Shown: positions 28,272 through 36,457 of the stretch, in pieces
Layout: each line of letters opens with the position of its first letter
Numbering within the stretch: the stretch's first letter is position 1
Origin: an uncultured Bacteroidales bacterium
GTDB lineage: Bacteria > Bacteroidota > Bacteroidia > Bacteroidales > Paludibacteraceae
Reading direction: 5' to 3'
Length of the DNA: 60,494 nt
Assembly: GCA_934692905.1 (NCBI GenBank)
Contig: CAKUUM010000008.1
Span: forward strand, 1 to 60,494
Notes under the pieces: generated by a model
Database searches by the model: none
The model's input: only the letters and a program-made list of their open reading frames with translations
What the model was told of the DNA's origin: nothing
Position numbers and translations under genes: made by a program

Positions 28272-30704
28272 ATGAGAAGATATACCCTTTTGAGCCAACT
28301 GATACTTGCTTGCACGTTGGTCGTATCTGCGCCCGTTTTTGCAGAGGAAAGCACTCTGATTACCCATTACTATTGCGATTTCGAGGATGAGAACGAGGTG
28401 CAGCAATGGAATCTGTTAGTGGGACCACAAGCAGCCTCTATCACCAATAAGTGGGTTGTTGGCTCTGCCCTCAACAATGGCGGACAGAACGCCCTCTATG
28501 TCTCCAGCGATGGCGGAAAAAGTGTGTCATACGCGGGTTCCGAATGTACCATTCTTGCTGTGCGCACATTGACTTTGGCACAAACGGGCGAGGACTATAC
28601 GTTGTCTTTCGACTATATAGCCCAAGGCAATGAGAATTGGAATGGTACTGTTGACAGGTTGTGCGTAGCATGGGTACCGGAGACAAATATCAATGGTAAA
28701 TCTTTAGTATTAAGGTCACGAGAAGGAGACTATCTGAATTTCTTTAGTCAATACCTCTTAACCGTTAATCTTCAAGATGGGCACAATACCACAGACCTAT
28801 ATAATAGTGCTATATGGAGGACTTGCCAGACCACAATTTCTGCAAAGCAAACAGGTAAGCCATATCGCTTAGTTTTTATATGGTACAATGGCACAAAGAG
28901 TTACCAGTTCTCTGGTGACCTTTCCGCCTGTGTGGATAATATTGTCATCAATAGTAGCAACTTCTGCACAGCCCCGACAGGTTTGAAAACAACGGTACTC
29001 AGCAATGATTCAGTCCGATTGGATTGGAACGGTAATGCCGACCAATACGAGGTCGGGTGCCATAGCCACCAACAGCAGACATGGCAGATAGACACCGTAC
29101 AAACCAACACCTATACATTCAGCAACATTCCCGAAGGACTGTACGATTTCTATGTGCGTGCTATCTGCCATGATGGGCAACAAACATTTTACAGCGGAAA
29201 GGCTATGGATTCTCGTTTCATTTACTATGAAGACAATCATTGTATTAACTATGTGACAGCCTTATCCGATTCTAACTGTTACATCAATACAGAGTCACCG
29301 GAATTTGTCAAAGGTGACTATAAATACACCAATAAAAAAGTGGATTATGGATATGGAAGTGCACAAAGTCGCCACACTTTCCACTACCTCAAAACAGAAA
29401 CCGACCCTCGTACTGGCGGAAAACTAAAGACCGTGCCCGAGGATGAGCCGATATCTATGCGTTTGGGCAACTGGAGTGCCGGTGGAGAAAGTGAGCGGGT
29501 AGAGTTCTCATTTGAGGTGGATTCCACAATGTCCGTCTTTAGCCTGAAGTATGCTGTTGTCTTAGAGGCTCCCGGACATGATTACATGCAAGGTCTGAAT
29601 CCGGAAAGTCCAAACCTACGTGACCCTCGATTTATGTTTAAGGTATTAGGAGTCAGTGATGAAGACGCACGCGCCGCATCAGCGGATTTCAATGCAACAT
29701 GGGTTACTGAAGATTGGAATCGGGCAGGAGAATATACTCCTGTAATGTGGAAAGATTGGACAACGGTAAGTATCAACCTTGCACAATATGTCGGAAAGAC
29801 GCTGACCGTGCAACTGACGACCTTTGATTGTACTTATTACGGTCACTATGGCTACGCCTATTTCACATTAGGTTGCACCTACAACAAGGTGGGCCTACAG
29901 AGTGTTGATGGTGAAACGGTGGACTTTGTAGCCCCCGCAGGCTTTACCTATAAGTGGTATCAACAGAACGACACCTCCGCACAAAGCAGAAAGCAAACCC
30001 ATCGTGTAAAGAACAATGACGCCCCCGCCATTCTTAGTCGGGAGCAAACTTATCGTGTGAAGAACGACGACGACCACACCTACATAGTGGAACTCACCAG
30101 CCTCTTGGATACAACACGCACATACACGCTATCTTCCTGCCTGATAGAGCGTTATCCGGTAGCGGAGGCTACGTATAGTATTCGTCAGGAGAATGAAAAG
30201 AACTACATCCTCTTCAACAACACGAGCCATGTGCGTAGTCTCAATATCGCCACAGGTGAGGTTGTAGAACATTCGCAATACGCCTTGGATAGCGTAACAT
30301 GGCACTTTGGCGACTTGGCAGCCACTACTAACCAATGGCATCCTGAGGTGGAAGTACCCGCTGCAGGCGGCACCTTCCGCATTGCCCTCACGGCCACCCT
30401 TGAGCAGCGCGACAGCACCATGTATATGGATGTGGAGGTACCTGCCATCACTGCTGCCCTTGAAGATGTTGAAAGCACCAATGGCAATTCTATGACCACC
30501 CGCATTGTACAATGTGGGGAAGTATTCACCATACCTGTCTCAGAACCATCGACTTACCAATGGCTATCGCTTACAGGACAATGCCTTTCTGAGGGTATCT
30601 TGGAGCCTCACTCTTCACTGACGGCTCCTGCTACAAATGGCTGGTTCTTCCTCCGAATACGCACATCCACCCGTACCCTCACGGAGCGGGTGCTCGTGCA
30701 GTGA
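28272..30704 (+). CDS. Secreted multidomain protein with T9SS-like C-terminal sorting domain
   Basis: 810 aa. Signal peptide at residues 1-24 (LLSQLILACTLVVSAPVFA). A choice-of-anchor-J/cleaved-adhesin-like jelly roll covers about 36-225 (YYCDFEDENEVQQW ... LTLSFDYIAQG type). A fibronectin type III domain follows (about 232-310, APTGLKTTVLSNDSVRLDWNG). A second beta-sandwich spans about 320-560 with SMRLGNWSAGGESERVEFSF and HYGYAYFTLGC. Then an Ig/PKD-like region holds a duplicated 17-residue segment (SRKQTHRVKNND / SREQTYRVKNDD). The last 70 residues (WLSLTGQCLSEGIL ... GWFFLRIRTSTRTLTERVLVQ) resemble a type A sorting domain for type IX secretion. Likely cell-surface or released adhesin; function inferred only from domains. 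Confidence 0.75.
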   Translation: MRRYTLLSQLILACTLVVSAPVFAEESTLITHYYCDFEDENEVQQWNLLVGPQAASITNKWVVGSALNNGGQNALYVSSDGGKSVSYAGSECTILAVRTLTLAQTGEDYTLSFDYIAQGNENWNGTVDRLCVAWVPETNINGKSLVLRSREGDYLNFFSQYLLTVNLQDGHNTTDLYNSAIWRTCQTTISAKQTGKPYRLVFIWYNGTKSYQFSGDLSACVDNIVINSSNFCTAPTGLKTTVLSNDSVRLDWNGNADQYEVGCHSHQQQTWQIDTVQTNTYTFSNIPEGLYDFYVRAICHDGQQTFYSGKAMDSRFIYYEDNHCINYVTALSDSNCYINTESPEFVKGDYKYTNKKVDYGYGSAQSRHTFHYLKTETDPRTGGKLKTVPEDEPISMRLGNWSAGGESERVEFSFEVDSTMSVFSLKYAVVLEAPGHDYMQGLNPESPNLRDPRFMFKVLGVSDEDARAASADFNATWVTEDWNRAGEYTPVMWKDWTTVSINLAQYVGKTLTVQLTTFDCTYYGHYGYAYFTLGCTYNKVGLQSVDGETVDFVAPAGFTYKWYQQNDTSAQSRKQTHRVKNNDAPAILSREQTYRVKNDDDHTYIVELTSLLDTTRTYTLSSCLIERYPVAEATYSIRQENEKNYILFNNTSHVRSLNIATGEVVEHSQYALDSVTWHFGDLAATTNQWHPEVEVPAAGGTFRIALTATLEQRDSTMYMDVEVPAITAALEDVESTNGNSMTTRIVQCGEVFTIPVSEPSTYQWLSLTGQCLSEGILEPHSSLTAPATNGWFFLRIRTSTRTLTERVLVQ

Positions 30705-30717
30705 ATACGACAAAAAA

Positions 30718-30752
30718 CCTGCCTGACTCATATCAAGCAGGGCTTTGTTTCT
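30718..30752 (+). terminator. Terminator after the secreted protein gene
   Basis: Stem CCTGCCTGA/TCAAGCAGG (one mismatch) with a short loop, followed by GCTTTGTTTCTG. Confidence 0.65.
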
Positions 30753-30849
30753 GTTAATCGGATGCACTAATCACTGCTGCAAGATTCAGACACACAAATC
30801 TGTATAATCAGAAGTCTCTTTGAAGTATCTATATCCTTGCAGTTAATCT

Positions 30850-31194
30850 TTACTTTTTCTTTTTCTTCTGCACCATCATTACATTTTTCACGTCCGCAGT
30901 CATCAGGGGGCGTTGTTGCAGTTTCTGCATCAGAGGCTCAAACTCAGGGAAGTCGCAGGTCAGCGCACCGCGTGAGAGTGCTCGGATATCGTCTTTCAGA
31001 CGTTCGATGCCAGATTCCTGTTCCTTGTTCCAAATGGCATTCTTTTGGCGCATACATTGCGCAATGTAGATAGTCATCTGATGCTGGCGCATTGCATCGG
31101 GTTCTTTTGCGGCTAATGCCACCATATCCTGAATGATACGTCCGTAATTGCGCATGCGTACGGGCTCGGTATTTCGTCTTAAATTCTCGCTCAT
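30850..31194 (-). CDS. DUF4290 family protein
   Basis: 114-aa cytoplasmic-type protein. The segment RNYGRIIQDMVALAAKEPDAMRQHQMTIYIAQCM matches the conserved start of DUF4290 (YGRxIQxMVxxA ... R ... A ... M). It ends in a run of lysines (VQKKKKK). DUF4290 proteins I know are often longer, so this may be a compact form. It follows the EEP gene by 30 bp on the same strand and is probably co-transcribed from 32324-32354. No function is known to me. Confidence 0.7.
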   Translation of the reverse strand: MSENLRRNTEPVRMRNYGRIIQDMVALAAKEPDAMRQHQMTIYIAQCMRQKNAIWNKEQESGIERLKDDIRALSRGALTCDFPEFEPLMQKLQQRPLMTADVKNVMMVQKKKKK

Positions 31195-31224
31195 ATCTTA
31201 TTTATCTGATACTCAAATATGTAA

Positions 31225-32304
31225 TTATTTTTGTTTGATTAGGTAAATCATTGTCGGATAGTGGTCTGAATAGCCGTCTTGCCATACGCCGCTCTTCACG
31301 GTACGGAAAGGAGTTCCCTTATCCTTGCCCTCCTGTACTGTCAGGAAGGGTTTGTTGAAGATCTGCGACTTCCAATACACCCACTTGCCGTCTTCCAACT
31401 TTGCGTTCATCAGGGGCTCTGAGATAATGATTTGGTCAAACAGATTCCAACTGCCGTTATATGCCAAACTGCCGATACCCCTATCCAGTTTCAGCCACAT
31501 CGTATTGAAGAATCCCTGTGGCTCCACCTCCTCGCGGGTCTTTTTTGCCGCCATCACGTTGGCACAACTATGATTAAATGGGTCGTCATTCAAATCGCCC
31601 ATAATGATAATCTTCGCTTGAGGGTCCACCTTATATATGCTGTCGCACACATAGCGTGCCAGCATAGCCGCCGTATCGCGGGTAGCACGGCTGCTCTCCT
31701 CACCGCCATAACGGCTGGGCCAGTGGTTGACACTGATGTGTATCTTGTCCCGCACTATCTTGCGGTTGTCGTCTAACATATACCCCGCTATCCACAACTG
31801 CAAGCGGCTCTTCACCACACCGCCATCGGCATAATGCGCTTTCAGTTCATAGCCCTTAACGGACACGGGCTTGAACATCTCCGGATTATACAGAAACCCC
31901 ACATCCACACCACGCCTGTCAGGACCCTCTAACAGAATAGGCTGGTAGTTGCGGTTGTATTTCTTCAACTCCTCGCACAAATCGTTCAGACAGCCGATAT
32001 TCTCCACCTCGCCCACGCCGATGCACGCTGCGCCACGGGGGTCTTCGTCGGTGCCAATCTGCGAGAGGGCGTACGCCATATTGTGAATCTTATGTTCGTA
32101 CTTCATAGAGGTCCACTTCATACCGCCGTCAGGCAGGTACTCATAGTCGTTCTTACCCTCGTCGTGGATAGTATCAAACAGGTTTTCAAGGTTATAGAAT
32201 GCCACACACCGCACAATCATCTCGTGCGATTGCGCATACATACTGCCTATTCCGCTCAGCAGAAACGCAGTTGCCAACAATATACCAAGTCGGAGTTGCC
32301 TCAT
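31225..32304 (-). CDS. Exported endonuclease/exonuclease/phosphatase family protein
   Basis: 359 aa with an N-terminal signal peptide (MRQLRLGILLATAFLLSGIGSMYA). The EEP fold motifs are all visible: VAFYNLENLFD near residue 34, metal-binding Glu in IGVGEVENIG near 96, SVNHWPSRYGG near 197, IIMGDLNDDPFNHS near 235, NLFDQIIIS near 292 and the final SDHYPTMIYL. Exported EEP proteins act on nucleic acids, phospholipids or sugar phosphates; the substrate cannot be told. Its promoter overlaps the divergent ssb promoter. Confidence 0.9.
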   Translation of the reverse strand: MRQLRLGILLATAFLLSGIGSMYAQSHEMIVRCVAFYNLENLFDTIHDEGKNDYEYLPDGGMKWTSMKYEHKIHNMAYALSQIGTDEDPRGAACIGVGEVENIGCLNDLCEELKKYNRNYQPILLEGPDRRGVDVGFLYNPEMFKPVSVKGYELKAHYADGGVVKSRLQLWIAGYMLDDNRKIVRDKIHISVNHWPSRYGGEESSRATRDTAAMLARYVCDSIYKVDPQAKIIIMGDLNDDPFNHSCANVMAAKKTREEVEPQGFFNTMWLKLDRGIGSLAYNGSWNLFDQIIISEPLMNAKLEDGKWVYWKSQIFNKPFLTVQEGKDKGTPFRTVKSGVWQDGYSDHYPTMIYLIKQK

Positions 32305-32323
32305 AATAAATACATATTCGCTA

Positions 32324-32354
32324 CAAAAGTACTACTAAATTTTGAAATATACAA
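32324..32354 (-). promoter_or_regulatory. Promoter of the EEP-DUF4290 unit
   Basis: Minus strand: TTG (32354-32352), 20 bp, TACTTTTG (32331-32324) in AGTAGTACTTTTGTAGCG. It overlaps the ssb promoter: its -33 element lies within the ssb spacer. Confidence 0.7.
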
Positions 32355-32371
32355 AATAATCTGTAATTTTG
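32342..32371 (+). promoter_or_regulatory. Promoter of ssb
   Basis: TTG at 32342-32344, 19 bp, TAATTTTG at 32364-32371, then CACCG. Divergent to and interleaved with the EEP promoter. Confidence 0.7.
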
Positions 32372-32428
32372 CACCGTTTTTGGAGGTAGGAAACAATTAC
32401 AAACACATACACTTAAACAGATACGTAT

Positions 32429-32863
32429 ATGGCATCAGTCAACAAAGTTATCTTAGTGGGCAATGTAGGTAGCGACCCCGAGGTGCGTTACCTGGATCGC
32501 GGCACAGCCATTGCCAATTTCAATCTTGCCACCACCGAGCGTGGCTACACTATGCAAAATGGCACACAGGTCCCTGACAGGACAGAGTGGCATCCCATCG
32601 TACTTTGGCGCAATCTTGCCGAATGGGCGGAGAAATACGTCCACAAGGGTATGAAACTATACGTGGAGGGCAAACTGCAAACCCGCACATGGGAGAAGGA
32701 CGGGCAGGTGCGCCGCAAGACGGAGATTATCGCCGAAAGCGTCCAAGTGCTCTACCGCCCCGCCGAGTACCGCAACAGCAATGTTCAGGTCGAGCAGGAA
32801 GAGTCCGTACCTGAAATTCCGCAAACCGATTCGGACAACGACACGGAAGTCAATCTCTTCTAA
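32429..32863 (+). CDS. ssb: Single-stranded DNA-binding protein
   Basis: 144 aa. The N-terminal OB fold (residues 1-108) starts MASVNKVILVGNVGSDPEVRYL and includes WHPIVLWRNLAEWAEKYVHKGMKLYVEGKLQTRTW and IIAESVQVL, all typical of SSB. The short acidic tail ends SDNDTEVNLF. The usual SSB tip that recruits partner proteins is D-D-[LI]-P-F; here the Pro is replaced and only the final Phe is kept, so partner binding may be altered. It is a single gene between its own promoter and a strong terminator. Confidence 0.95.
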   Translation: MASVNKVILVGNVGSDPEVRYLDRGTAIANFNLATTERGYTMQNGTQVPDRTEWHPIVLWRNLAEWAEKYVHKGMKLYVEGKLQTRTWEKDGQVRRKTEIIAESVQVLYRPAEYRNSNVQVEQEESVPEIPQTDSDNDTEVNLF

Positions 32864-32887
32864 CTCACCACTTCCTCGAAATGAAAG

Positions 32888-32920
32888 GGGCTGCCTGATT
32901 CTGTTCAAGCAGCCCTTTTT
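32888..32920 (+). terminator. Terminator of ssb
   Basis: 7-bp stem GGGCTGC/GCAGCCC extended by TGA/TCA, followed by TTTTT at 32916-32920. It ends 5 bp before the stop of the convergent DUF4857-like gene. Confidence 0.85.
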
Positions 32921-32925
32921 CGGCA

Positions 32926-33993
32926 TCACAGGTCATTCACCCTCGGGAATATCGTCGGCGACTGCCATGAGGTCAGCGACACCCGGATGGGGAAGATATA
33001 CTTCTCGGCTTTCCTCCAGCCCGTCGGCTCTGGGTCGGGGATAACGGTCTCCTTAATCAGCGAATAATCCGTGGCGTCCAACGCATAGTAGCGCGTGTCC
33101 GTGGCGGTGAATATACGCACCGTCCAGTCGTGCATATTGCCCATCATCAGTATCTGCATCTCCTGCGGGTCGTATTCGGGTATGCCCACGCGCTCCAGCC
33201 GCAGCGTCTTCCTGTTCACCACATACAGGCGATGCTCGCTATCCACCGCAAAGCCGAGGTTGCGCATATTGTCGAACTCCGTCACAAACACCGCAATCAA
33301 CTCCACCCCATCAGGCAACGGTATATTCTTCACTATCGGGCTGCCTTTCGCCATGCGCAGATTGAACAGTTTGCCCTCATTGTCGGTCAGCAGATAGCCG
33401 TTGTCGTAAGCCTTCCTTGTGGACGGATTGCCCCAAACCAAGTTGGCTGGGAACACAAACCCGTGCGCCTTCATCACCGACGTAAACATCTCCGACTTGT
33501 CCTTGTTCACCTTGTTCGTCTCTGCCGTCACAAACTCTATTCCCTTGTCTGTCAGTCGGAAAACATCTTCTGGCAACTGCAAATCCACACGCCCCGACTC
33601 CGAATCCAGCAACTCATACAGCGGCACACGCGGCTTGTTCAACTGCGCAGGGCTGGTCTTGAACGTGAACTGCTCACGTCGCAGCACCTTTGTGTCCATC
33701 GCCTCGCCGAACAGCGTGTCGGGCAAACGCCCCTCCGACAGCAACTGCCTGTAGAAGAAGTACGGCAGTATCGAATCCGTCTCGTCCTGCGTATAGATAT
33801 TGCCTTGCATATCCACGAAATTCCCGTCGCTGCGGGTGATAAAGTCTTCCACAATCGGGCTGTAGTACACAAACGAATCCCCTTTCTCCACGGGGATAAG
33901 CAGCGAGTACAGCCACGGCAGTATCCACAGCAGCAGCCCAACCGCCGCCACTATCACAAACGCCTTATATATCTTCAATCCGCTGATTTTCAT
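32926..33993 (-). CDS. DUF4857-like protein associated with an ABC transporter
   Basis: 355 aa from ATG 33993 (MKISGLKIYKAF). One N-terminal membrane helix (residues 9-33, FVIVAAVGLLLWILPWLYSLL) is followed by a large region probably in the periplasm: YYSPIVEDFITRSDGNFVDMQGNIYTQDETDSILPYFFYRQLL and a beta-rich second half. A GTG at 34002 is an alternative start. I assign the DUF4857 label from memory of its context as third gene after an ATPase and permease; the family match is uncertain. It may be an accessory subunit of the transporter encoded by the two upstream genes. Confidence 0.6.
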   Translation of the reverse strand: MKISGLKIYKAFVIVAAVGLLLWILPWLYSLLIPVEKGDSFVYYSPIVEDFITRSDGNFVDMQGNIYTQDETDSILPYFFYRQLLSEGRLPDTLFGEAMDTKVLRREQFTFKTSPAQLNKPRVPLYELLDSESGRVDLQLPEDVFRLTDKGIEFVTAETNKVNKDKSEMFTSVMKAHGFVFPANLVWGNPSTRKAYDNGYLLTDNEGKLFNLRMAKGSPIVKNIPLPDGVELIAVFVTEFDNMRNLGFAVDSEHRLYVVNRKTLRLERVGIPEYDPQEMQILMMGNMHDWTVRIFTATDTRYYALDATDYSLIKETVIPDPEPTGWRKAEKYIFPIRVSLTSWQSPTIFPRVNDL

Positions 33994-34032
33994 ACCATGC
34001 ACATTAACTATTAACCATTACTTATTACTCGT

Positions 34033-34704
34033 TTACAGCCCCAGCCCTTTCTTGAACCTGTCTATACTCAGTAGCGGCAACGCGCTGCACAGCACCGTAA
34101 ACACCGCCATTATCGGCAGAAAGGCATTGTATGCCTCGGGCATCGTACTCATATAGAAGCCCCGCAGGCACGCCGCTGCGAACAGCATCTCGGGTATCCG
34201 CAGTTTCCATGTCGGCTCCAGCACTACCCACACCGTGAAGAAGTACGCCAACAATCCTGCCAGATACCATACCACTGCCGTCAAAAAGATATGTTTCAGT
34301 ATCTCCGCGGGCAGCCACACGCTCATCACCCCGAAGCACACGCCCAGATTCAGCACAGCCAGTCCCGCCATCACCACAGCCCCGTACAGCACCATCGTCC
34401 CGATGCTTTTCCAGTTCTCGATGGGCAGATGCAGCGTCAGTTTGATGCGTTTTTGTGTCATCTCGGGCAGTATCTGCGCCACGCCCAGCAGCACACCCAC
34501 CACTATCGGCACAAACCGCAGCGGCTCTATCAGCAGTGTGTCCCTGTTCAGCAGCGTGTCCCACACTGCCATAATGCCGTGACTTTCCATCACCCGACCT
34601 ATTGTTATCAGCAAATACGCACACAGTCCCATCGTCGCCACGCCCGCCAGCACCACTGCCATGCGCGTCTTCAGCCACTCCTTAAAGAATAAACTCCGTA
34701 TCAT
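34033..34704 (-). CDS. ABC-2 type transporter permease-like protein
   Basis: 223 aa with six hydrophobic segments (residues about 14-36, 62-82, 105-128, 138-162, 168-185, 196-214). The N-terminal MIRSLFFKEWLKTRM, a Lys/Arg-rich amphipathic start before the first helix, is typical of ABC-2 permeases in Bacteroidota. It lies between the ATPase (38 bp upstream) and the DUF4857-like gene (39 bp downstream), so it forms the membrane part of a three-gene exporter. The cargo cannot be deduced. Confidence 0.75.
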   Translation of the reverse strand: MIRSLFFKEWLKTRMAVVLAGVATMGLCAYLLITIGRVMESHGIMAVWDTLLNRDTLLIEPLRFVPIVVGVLLGVAQILPEMTQKRIKLTLHLPIENWKSIGTMVLYGAVVMAGLAVLNLGVCFGVMSVWLPAEILKHIFLTAVVWYLAGLLAYFFTVWVVLEPTWKLRIPEMLFAAACLRGFYMSTMPEAYNAFLPIMAVFTVLCSALPLLSIDRFKKGLGL

Positions 34705-34742
34705 ATCACTAATCTCTAACCTCTAATCTCTAACCTCTAAAA

Positions 34743-35462
34743 TCAATACTTCCCCGTCATCTCGATAAACGTATCTTCCAGCGTCATCGTGGGCGTAATC
34801 AACTCGCTCACAGGACATTGCTTCAGTATTTTCCCGTAGTCCATGATAATGCAGTCGTCCACCAGCCGCTCCAAGTCCTGAATGATATGCGAGGTCAGGA
34901 ACACCGTTTTGCCTTTCTCCTTGCAGAAGTCACGCAAGTACTCCACGAACAGCCGTCTGTACCCGGGGTCCAAACCCAGCGAAAAGTCATCCAATATCAG
35001 CAGTTCGGGGTCTTGTGCCATCAGCAGTCCCAACGCCACCTGCGACCGCTGCCCGTTGGACATCTGGTTAAGTTTCTGATAATCTTTCACATGCAGCAGC
35101 CGCATCAACTCATAGTACGCCTCTTTGTTCCACTTCGGGTAGAACGGCGCATAGAACCGTTCTATCTGCGCAATCGTCATAAACGGGTACTGCACATGCC
35201 CTTCCAGCAGCAGTCCTATCCGCTGCCTTACATGCGCAGGCATCGTCCGTGTGTCGTACCCCAACAACCGGCAACTGCCCGCCCACGGACGGATAAAACC
35301 CGACAATATATTTATTGTCGTCGTCTTGCCCGTACCGTTCTTGCCGAGCAACCCCAATATCCGACCCTTGGGCACACTGAACGACAAGTCTTTGTATATC
35401 AATCGCTTGCCGTAGTAGTGCGTCACATGGTCATACTCAATCATTATTTCACTCTCTGCCAT
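34743..35462 (-). CDS. ABC transporter ATP-binding protein
   Basis: 239 aa. Motifs: LLGKNGTGKTTTINIL Walker A near residue 35, QRIGLLLEGHVQYPF Q-loop region, LNQMSNGQRSQVALGLLMAQ signature near 132, LLILDDFSLGLDP Walker B near 155 (Asp-Asp instead of the usual Asp-Glu), and FLTSHIIQDLE switch. The Walker B catalytic Glu position is Asp, which can slow hydrolysis. It is the first gene of the transporter operon and is flanked on both sides by CTCTAATCTCTAACC-type simple repeats (34706-34742 and 35461-35543). Confidence 0.88.
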   Translation of the reverse strand: MAESEIMIEYDHVTHYYGKRLIYKDLSFSVPKGRILGLLGKNGTGKTTTINILSGFIRPWAGSCRLLGYDTRTMPAHVRQRIGLLLEGHVQYPFMTIAQIERFYAPFYPKWNKEAYYELMRLLHVKDYQKLNQMSNGQRSQVALGLLMAQDPELLILDDFSLGLDPGYRRLFVEYLRDFCKEKGKTVFLTSHIIQDLERLVDDCIIMDYGKILKQCPVSELITPTMTLEDTFIEMTGKY

Positions 35463-35624
35463 ATCTCTAATCTCTAAATCTCTGTTCTCTATTCTCTAAT
35501 CTCTAACCTCTAACCTCTACTTTCTAACCTCTCCCCTAATCTCTTTCACCCCGCAAAATTACTAAAAAATTCTTACCCTTGCAAATCTCATTGCGCATTA
35601 CGCATTGTGAATTGCGCATTGTTT
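35463..35624. repeat. Pyrimidine-rich CTCTAATCTCTAACC repeat tract and AATGCG repeat
   Basis: The stretch 35461-35543 is made of imperfect CTCTAATCT/CTCTAACCT units. 35590-35623 is the AATGCGCAATTC-type companion repeat next to repeat copy D. No gene is seen and no minus-strand promoter for the ABC operon could be defended. Confidence 0.6.
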
Positions 35625-35702
35625 CTCGGGCTAAGTGTATGTGATTAGTATGTGATTAGTATGTGATTAGTATGTGATTAGTATGTGATTCTGCCGACCT
35701 TG
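35625..35702 (-). repeat. Dispersed 11-bp-unit repeat, copy D
   Basis: CTCGGGCTAAGTGTATG, four TGATTAGTATG units, TGATTCTGCCGACCTTGTC on the plus strand. The GACCTTG end faces the HD gene promoter, whose -33 element starts 24 bp later. Confidence 0.85.
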
Positions 35703-35725
35703 TCGCGTGCATATCGGACACTTGC

Positions 35726-35755
35726 TTGGGCTTTCAAGAAAAATTCCTACCTTTG
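35726..35755 (+). promoter_or_regulatory. Promoter of the HD-domain/AddB-like unit
   Basis: TTG at 35726-35728, 19 bp, TACCTTTG at 35748-35755. The leader to the ATG at 35790 is about 30 nt. Confidence 0.7.
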
Positions 35756-35789
35756 TGCGCACAAAATACAACTATCCCATCCTACCCGT

Positions 35790-36398
35790 ATGACCCTGCA
35801 CGAGTACATCACCCAAACCATCCTCCCGCGCTACGACGCCTTCGACCGCGGACATCAGCGTGACCACGCGGAGAGTGTCATTGCCGAGAGCATCAAACTG
35901 GCGCACGAACACCATGCCGACGAAGACATGGCGTACACCATTGCCGCCTACCATGACCTCGGCTTGTCTGTGGACCGCGAGTTCCACCATATCCACTCGG
36001 GCGAAATCCTCATGGCGGACACCAACCTCCGCCGGTGGTTCTCCGAGGAGCAACTCCTCACCATGCGCGATGCCGTCGAGGACCATCGTGCGAGTGCCAA
36101 ACGCCCGCCCCGCACCATCTACGGGGCTATCGTGGCGGAGGCTGACAGGCAGATTGACCCCGAGACCATTCTCCGCCGCACCCTCCAATACGGGTTGAAA
36201 CAGAACCCGACGGCTGATTTCGATTGGCATTTCGAGCGTGCGTACGCCCACATGTTGGACAAGTACGCCGAAGGCGGATATCTTCACCTGTGGCTCAACA
36301 GCGAACGCAACGTGCAGGGGCTCAACCGATTACGTGCCATTATCAACAACAAAGACCACATGCGCGATCTCTGTTGGCACATCTACCAAAATCTCTAA
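35790..36398 (+). CDS. HD-domain phosphohydrolase
   Basis: 202 aa from ATG 35790 (MTLHEYITQTILPRYDAF); the frame is open upstream through the promoter, which excludes earlier starts. Metal-binding residues: His in RDHAESVIAESIKLAH near residue 23, the HD pair in AAYHDLGLS near 53, His in HHIHSGEIL near 67, and Asp in VAEADRQID near 116. Such stand-alone HD proteins hydrolyse phosphoester bonds of nucleotides or signalling nucleotides; the substrate is unknown. It precedes the AddB-like gene by 59 bp with no terminator, so they may be co-transcribed. Confidence 0.85.
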   Translation: MTLHEYITQTILPRYDAFDRGHQRDHAESVIAESIKLAHEHHADEDMAYTIAAYHDLGLSVDREFHHIHSGEILMADTNLRRWFSEEQLLTMRDAVEDHRASAKRPPRTIYGAIVAEADRQIDPETILRRTLQYGLKQNPTADFDWHFERAYAHMLDKYAEGGYLHLWLNSERNVQGLNRLRAIINNKDHMRDLCWHIYQNL

Positions 36399-36457
36399 AT
36401 CTCCCCCGATATCCAAATAAATCGTACATCGTAAATTCGTAAATCGTACATACCCCC

